From: Polynucleobacter meluiroseus | Lineage (GTDB): Bacteria > Pseudomonadota > Gammaproteobacteria > Burkholderiales > Burkholderiaceae | Direction of reading: 5' to 3' | DNA: 64,000 bases | NCBI GenBank assembly: GCA_945879115.1 | Contig: CAMDUR010000002.1 | Span: 1-64,000, forward strand | Part shown: one piece after another, positions 61,675 through 64,000 of the stretch | Position numbering within the stretch: position 1 is the stretch's first letter | How the letters are laid out: each line of letters begins with the position of its first letter | The notes under the pieces: model-generated | What the model was told of the DNA's origin: nothing | Databases searched by the model: none | Seen by the model: the letters and a program-made list of their open reading frames with translations, nothing else | Made by a program: the position numbers and the translations under genes

Positions 61675-62160
61675 ATGCCGAAAACTTGGGGTGCTGGACT
61701 TTCTGCCAATCAATTAGATTTAAATCATTTTTATATCACTGCGGCACGAACAATTACAGAAACGGATTTAGTTAACTTCGTCAATGCGACTTGGTTAACT
61801 GAGGAAATATTTACTAACATCGCCAACCCCAAGGGAATTGCATTAAATGGCCGTGTAGTTCCTGGTGCCTTGGTTTATGCCTATGCAGAAGGTCTTAATA
61901 TGCCATTCTTAAACGCTGTTGGTTTGGCGTTTTTGAGTACTGAGATGGTTGTTAAAAATCCCACATATGTAGGCGATACGATTCATGTGGAATTTAAGGT
62001 AATTGAGAAAAGACTGACATCAAACCCTGAGAAAAGTATCGTTAAAACAGAGAATACTGTATACAAACAGGATGGTACGATAGTAATGATTTATTCCCCT
62101 GTGCGATTATTAAAAACTCAAATTAAGAATGATTATTCAGACAGATATGAGTCTAATTAA
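61675..62160 (+). CDS. MaoC-like hot-dog-fold dehydratase/hydratase
   Basis: The 161-residue protein has the MaoC hot-dog pattern: ITETDLVNFVNATW at the start, NGRVVPGALVYAYAEGL (position of the hydratase motif) and VVKNPTYVGDTIHVEFKV at the end. It would hydrate an enoyl-CoA or hydrolyse a strained CoA thioester ring. It starts four bases after the crotonase stop and overlaps the start of the aldehyde dehydrogenase gene. In PaaZ a MaoC domain and an ALDH domain are fused; here the two activities lie in adjacent overlapping genes. Confidence 0.84.
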   Translation: MPKTWGAGLSANQLDLNHFYITAARTITETDLVNFVNATWLTEEIFTNIANPKGIALNGRVVPGALVYAYAEGLNMPFLNAVGLAFLSTEMVVKNPTYVGDTIHVEFKVIEKRLTSNPEKSIVKTENTVYKQDGTIVMIYSPVRLLKTQIKNDYSDRYESN

Positions 62161-63571
62161 TAAAAAACTATATATTGGTGGTCGATGGATTGACTCTGAA
62201 TCAAAGGCAACCATTGATGTTTTTAATCCTGCAACGGGTAAGAAAATTGCAGAGATAGCCAATGGATCAAAAGCCGATGTACTAAAAGCTGTCCATAGTG
62301 CTCGTCAAGCATTTGGACCTTGGTCTGAAAAGGATCCAGTTTTAAGAGCTCAATTTTTACGAAAAATAGCAGATGGCTTGCAGTCTCGTTCCGAGGAGAT
62401 TGTTGATCTTATTTCTTTGGATGTTGGTATGCCAAGGAAGATGGCAAAAATAATGCAATTGGGTTTGCCTATCAATATTTTGAACTACTATGCAGATTTA
62501 GTTGAAAAGTATTCTTTTGAAGAATCGCATGGTGACGCAAGAGTGTTGAGCAAGCCTCTAGGTGTTGCTGCTTGTATCACGCCATGGAATTATCCATTAT
62601 TTCAAATTGCCGCTAAAGTAGGTCCTGCCTTAGGAAGTGGTTGTACCGTAGTTTTGAAACCATCTGAAGTTGCTCCATTGGCCACATTTGTTTTTGCTGA
62701 AATTATCGATTCAATTAATTTGCCTGCTGGAGTTTTTAATTTAATTACAGGGACAGGTGAAGAAGTTGGAGAGGTATTGGTAACATCTGCAGATGTTGAT
62801 ATTGTCTCATTTACGGGATCAACTCAAGTTGGTAAGCGAATTAATCAGTTATCTGCTCCAACTTTGAAAAAAGTGACTTTAGAGTTGGGCGGTAAATCAG
62901 CCTCTGTTGTATTAAAAGATGCCGATTACGAAAAAGCAGTCAAGGCAACTGTCAGCTCATGCTTTTTAAATTCTGGTCAAACTTGTTTAGCTCAAACTAG
63001 ATTGATTATTCCTGAAGAAGATTACGAGATTTGCGCAAATTTGGCAGTGAGTGCTGTTAAAAACTTTACTGTTGGCGACCCTTTTGATGACTCCAGTAAA
63101 TTAGGCCCTCTCGTTTCAAAAATTCAACAGTCAAGAGTTCGTTCATTGATTGATTCAGCGATTCATGAAGGAGCGGAATTATTAATTGGGGGCTCTCATC
63201 TGCCAATCAATCTAGATGGGGCAGGCTACTATGTCTTGCCCACCATATTGGGTAGGGTTAATCCTAATTCAGAAATTGCCCAACAAGAAGTGTTTGGTCC
63301 TGTACTGTCAATTTTGACTTATAAAACAGAGCAAGAAGCACTCGATATTGCTAATAATTCACAGTATGGATTGTCAGGAGCTGTTTGGTCCCGTGATATT
63401 AAAAAGGCTCAGAAGTTTGCTGAAAAAATTGAAACAGGCCAAATACACATCAATGGAGGCAAATTTATTTTAGATGCGCCATTTGGGGGTTGGAAAAATT
63501 CAGGTAGGGGTCATGAATTAGGTCTGCATGGTATGCAGGAATATATGTCGTATAGAACATTATTAGGTTAG
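62147..63571 (+). CDS. NAD(P)-dependent aldehyde dehydrogenase
   Basis: The roughly 474-residue enzyme is a general ALDH: CITPWNYPLFQIA, FTGSTQVGKRI (cofactor site), catalytic Glu in LELGGKSAS and catalytic Cys in NSGQTCLAQTR, then QEVFGPVLSI and GGWKNSGRGHELG. The start is uncertain: ATG 62129 or ATG 62147, neither with a strong ribosome site; I prefer 62147, which overlaps the previous stop by 14 bases. It is not a DmpC copy. It probably oxidises a semialdehyde or aryl aldehyde in the CoA-linked pathway. Confidence 0.88.
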   Translation: MSLINKKLYIGGRWIDSESKATIDVFNPATGKKIAEIANGSKADVLKAVHSARQAFGPWSEKDPVLRAQFLRKIADGLQSRSEEIVDLISLDVGMPRKMAKIMQLGLPINILNYYADLVEKYSFEESHGDARVLSKPLGVAACITPWNYPLFQIAAKVGPALGSGCTVVLKPSEVAPLATFVFAEIIDSINLPAGVFNLITGTGEEVGEVLVTSADVDIVSFTGSTQVGKRINQLSAPTLKKVTLELGGKSASVVLKDADYEKAVKATVSSCFLNSGQTCLAQTRLIIPEEDYEICANLAVSAVKNFTVGDPFDDSSKLGPLVSKIQQSRVRSLIDSAIHEGAELLIGGSHLPINLDGAGYYVLPTILGRVNPNSEIAQQEVFGPVLSILTYKTEQEALDIANNSQYGLSGAVWSRDIKKAQKFAEKIETGQIHINGGKFILDAPFGGWKNSGRGHELGLHGMQEYMSYRTLLG

Positions 63572-63580
63572 GAAATATAA

Positions 63581-64000
63581 ATGGCACATTCATACACAGA
63601 TCAAGATATAGCTCAATTAAAACTAGGTCAAGGCGAAGCTTTATATGGTGACGGAGCGTTAGTTGTTTTGAAAGCTTTACTAGAGAGCGGTATTAGTTAC
63701 TTTGGTGGTTATCCAGGGTCACCGACGGCCAATTTAATGGATGCAGTTGCTGATGCCTATGAGCCAGTTTTAAAAGATATGGGGGTTTATTTTGAGACCT
63801 CAAGTAGTGAAATGTCTGCAGGGGCATTATTAACTACTTCAGTATTCGGAAAAGTGCGAGGCGCTGTGACTTGGAAGGTGCTTGGCAATGGTGTAGCAAT
63901 GGATGTTGTTGACCACGTCTCTCAATTGGGTGTTAAAGATGGTGCCATGATAATCGTTGGTGAAGATTATGGTGTTTCCAGTACTACCGTCGTTCAGAGA
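63581..64000 (+). CDS. Indolepyruvate:ferredoxin oxidoreductase-like protein, N-terminal part
   Basis: The frame is open from ATG 63581 (AGGAA six bases upstream) to the end of the window, giving 140 residues. The sequence matches the N-terminal pyrimidine-binding domain of IorA-type 2-oxoacid:acceptor oxidoreductases: GDGALVVLKALLESG, FGGYPGSPTANLMDAV, and SSEMSAGALLTTS followed by GAVTWKVLGNGVAMDVVDH. Such TPP enzymes convert aryl-pyruvates to aryl-acetyl-CoA. It adjoins the aldehyde dehydrogenase by ten bases, so belongs to the same transcript. Whether the beta part is fused or separate lies outside the window. Confidence 0.85.
   Translation, partial: MAHSYTDQDIAQLKLGQGEALYGDGALVVLKALLESGISYFGGYPGSPTANLMDAVADAYEPVLKDMGVYFETSSSEMSAGALLTTSVFGKVRGAVTWKVLGNGVAMDVVDHVSQLGVKDGAMIIVGEDYGVSSTTVVQR

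Noticed and set aside
1-64000. Composite transposon or integrative element carrying the region
   Set aside because: No transposase, integrase, terminal repeats, tRNA or attachment-like repeats were seen; transfer may have occurred, but nothing in the window shows it.

Overview
The window is a dense, AT-rich catabolic region of a Gram-negative proteobacterium. Nearly every gene fits breakdown of aromatic compounds: a multicomponent phenol hydroxylase, two meta-cleavage (catechol 2,3-dioxygenase) sets, several Rieske oxygenase systems, an uptake cluster for hydrophobic substrates, and three DmpR/XylR-type sigma-54 activators. The families point to a beta- or gammaproteobacterium. A low-GC member of the Burkholderiales is my best guess, but no rRNA or other phylogenetic marker is present to prove it. 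I found no tRNA, rRNA, transposase, IS element, CRISPR array or phage gene, and no gene-free stretch longer than 300 bases.

Layout. 1-2.1 kb: the tail of a DUF1329 gene, then phenol hydroxylase accessory proteins P0, P2 and P5. 2.1-12.2 kb: a GntR regulator divergent from a complete meta-cleavage operon (ferredoxin, C23O, GlcG-like protein, HMS dehydrogenase, hydratase, SDR, acetaldehyde dehydrogenase, aldolase, 4-oxalocrotonate decarboxylase, 4-OT, HMS hydrolase, Spy-like protein). 12.3-17.2 kb, minus strand: pyruvate carboxylase, a Crp/Fnr regulator and a flavodoxin-fold quinone reductase. 17.4-22.6 kb: a second GntR regulator with a partial second lower pathway (dmpC, H, F, G homologues). 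22.7-33.9 kb: two units under an apparently shared MarR-type operator (SDR, FAD monooxygenase, MarR; then an acetamidase-like protein, a three-component Rieske oxygenase, an NCS1 permease, an NTF2-like protein and an amidase). 34-41 kb: lipoprotein, RND transporter, DUF1302 and DUF1329 uptake cluster. 41.2-46.1 kb: a DmpR-like activator and phenol hydroxylase P1, P3 and P4 behind a sigma-54 promoter. 46.2-51.3 kb: a second DmpR-like activator divergent from a sigma-54-driven VanAB-like Rieske system with a tandem-duplicated oxygenase. 51.5-52.9 kb: a TrpB2-like enzyme. 53.1-64 kb: a second C23O, an atypical SDR, a fused tandem 4-OT, a thiolase, a third DmpR-like activator, a solitary second P3 subunit behind a third sigma-54 promoter, two crotonase-family enzymes, a MaoC protein, an aldehyde dehydrogenase and the start of an indolepyruvate:ferredoxin oxidoreductase-like gene.

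How it works together (inference). Hydrophobic aromatics enter through the DUF1302/DUF1329/RND system. DmpLNO, with DmpK, DmpM and DmpP, hydroxylates phenols to catechols. C23O opens the ring, and the dmpC-I enzymes take the product to pyruvate and acetyl-CoA; pyruvate carboxylase may return pyruvate to oxaloacetate. The most unusual points are: the phenol hydroxylase genes split exactly into hydroxylase and accessory operons; a recurrent AATCTCGAGATT-type element in front of five units; a MarR-type palindrome shared by two promoters of a possible amide or N-heterocycle pathway; three 31-bp-phased activator sites upstream of dmpL; a fused 4-OT whose two halves carry complementary catalytic residues; and a lone DmpN paralogue in a CoA-thioester gene set.
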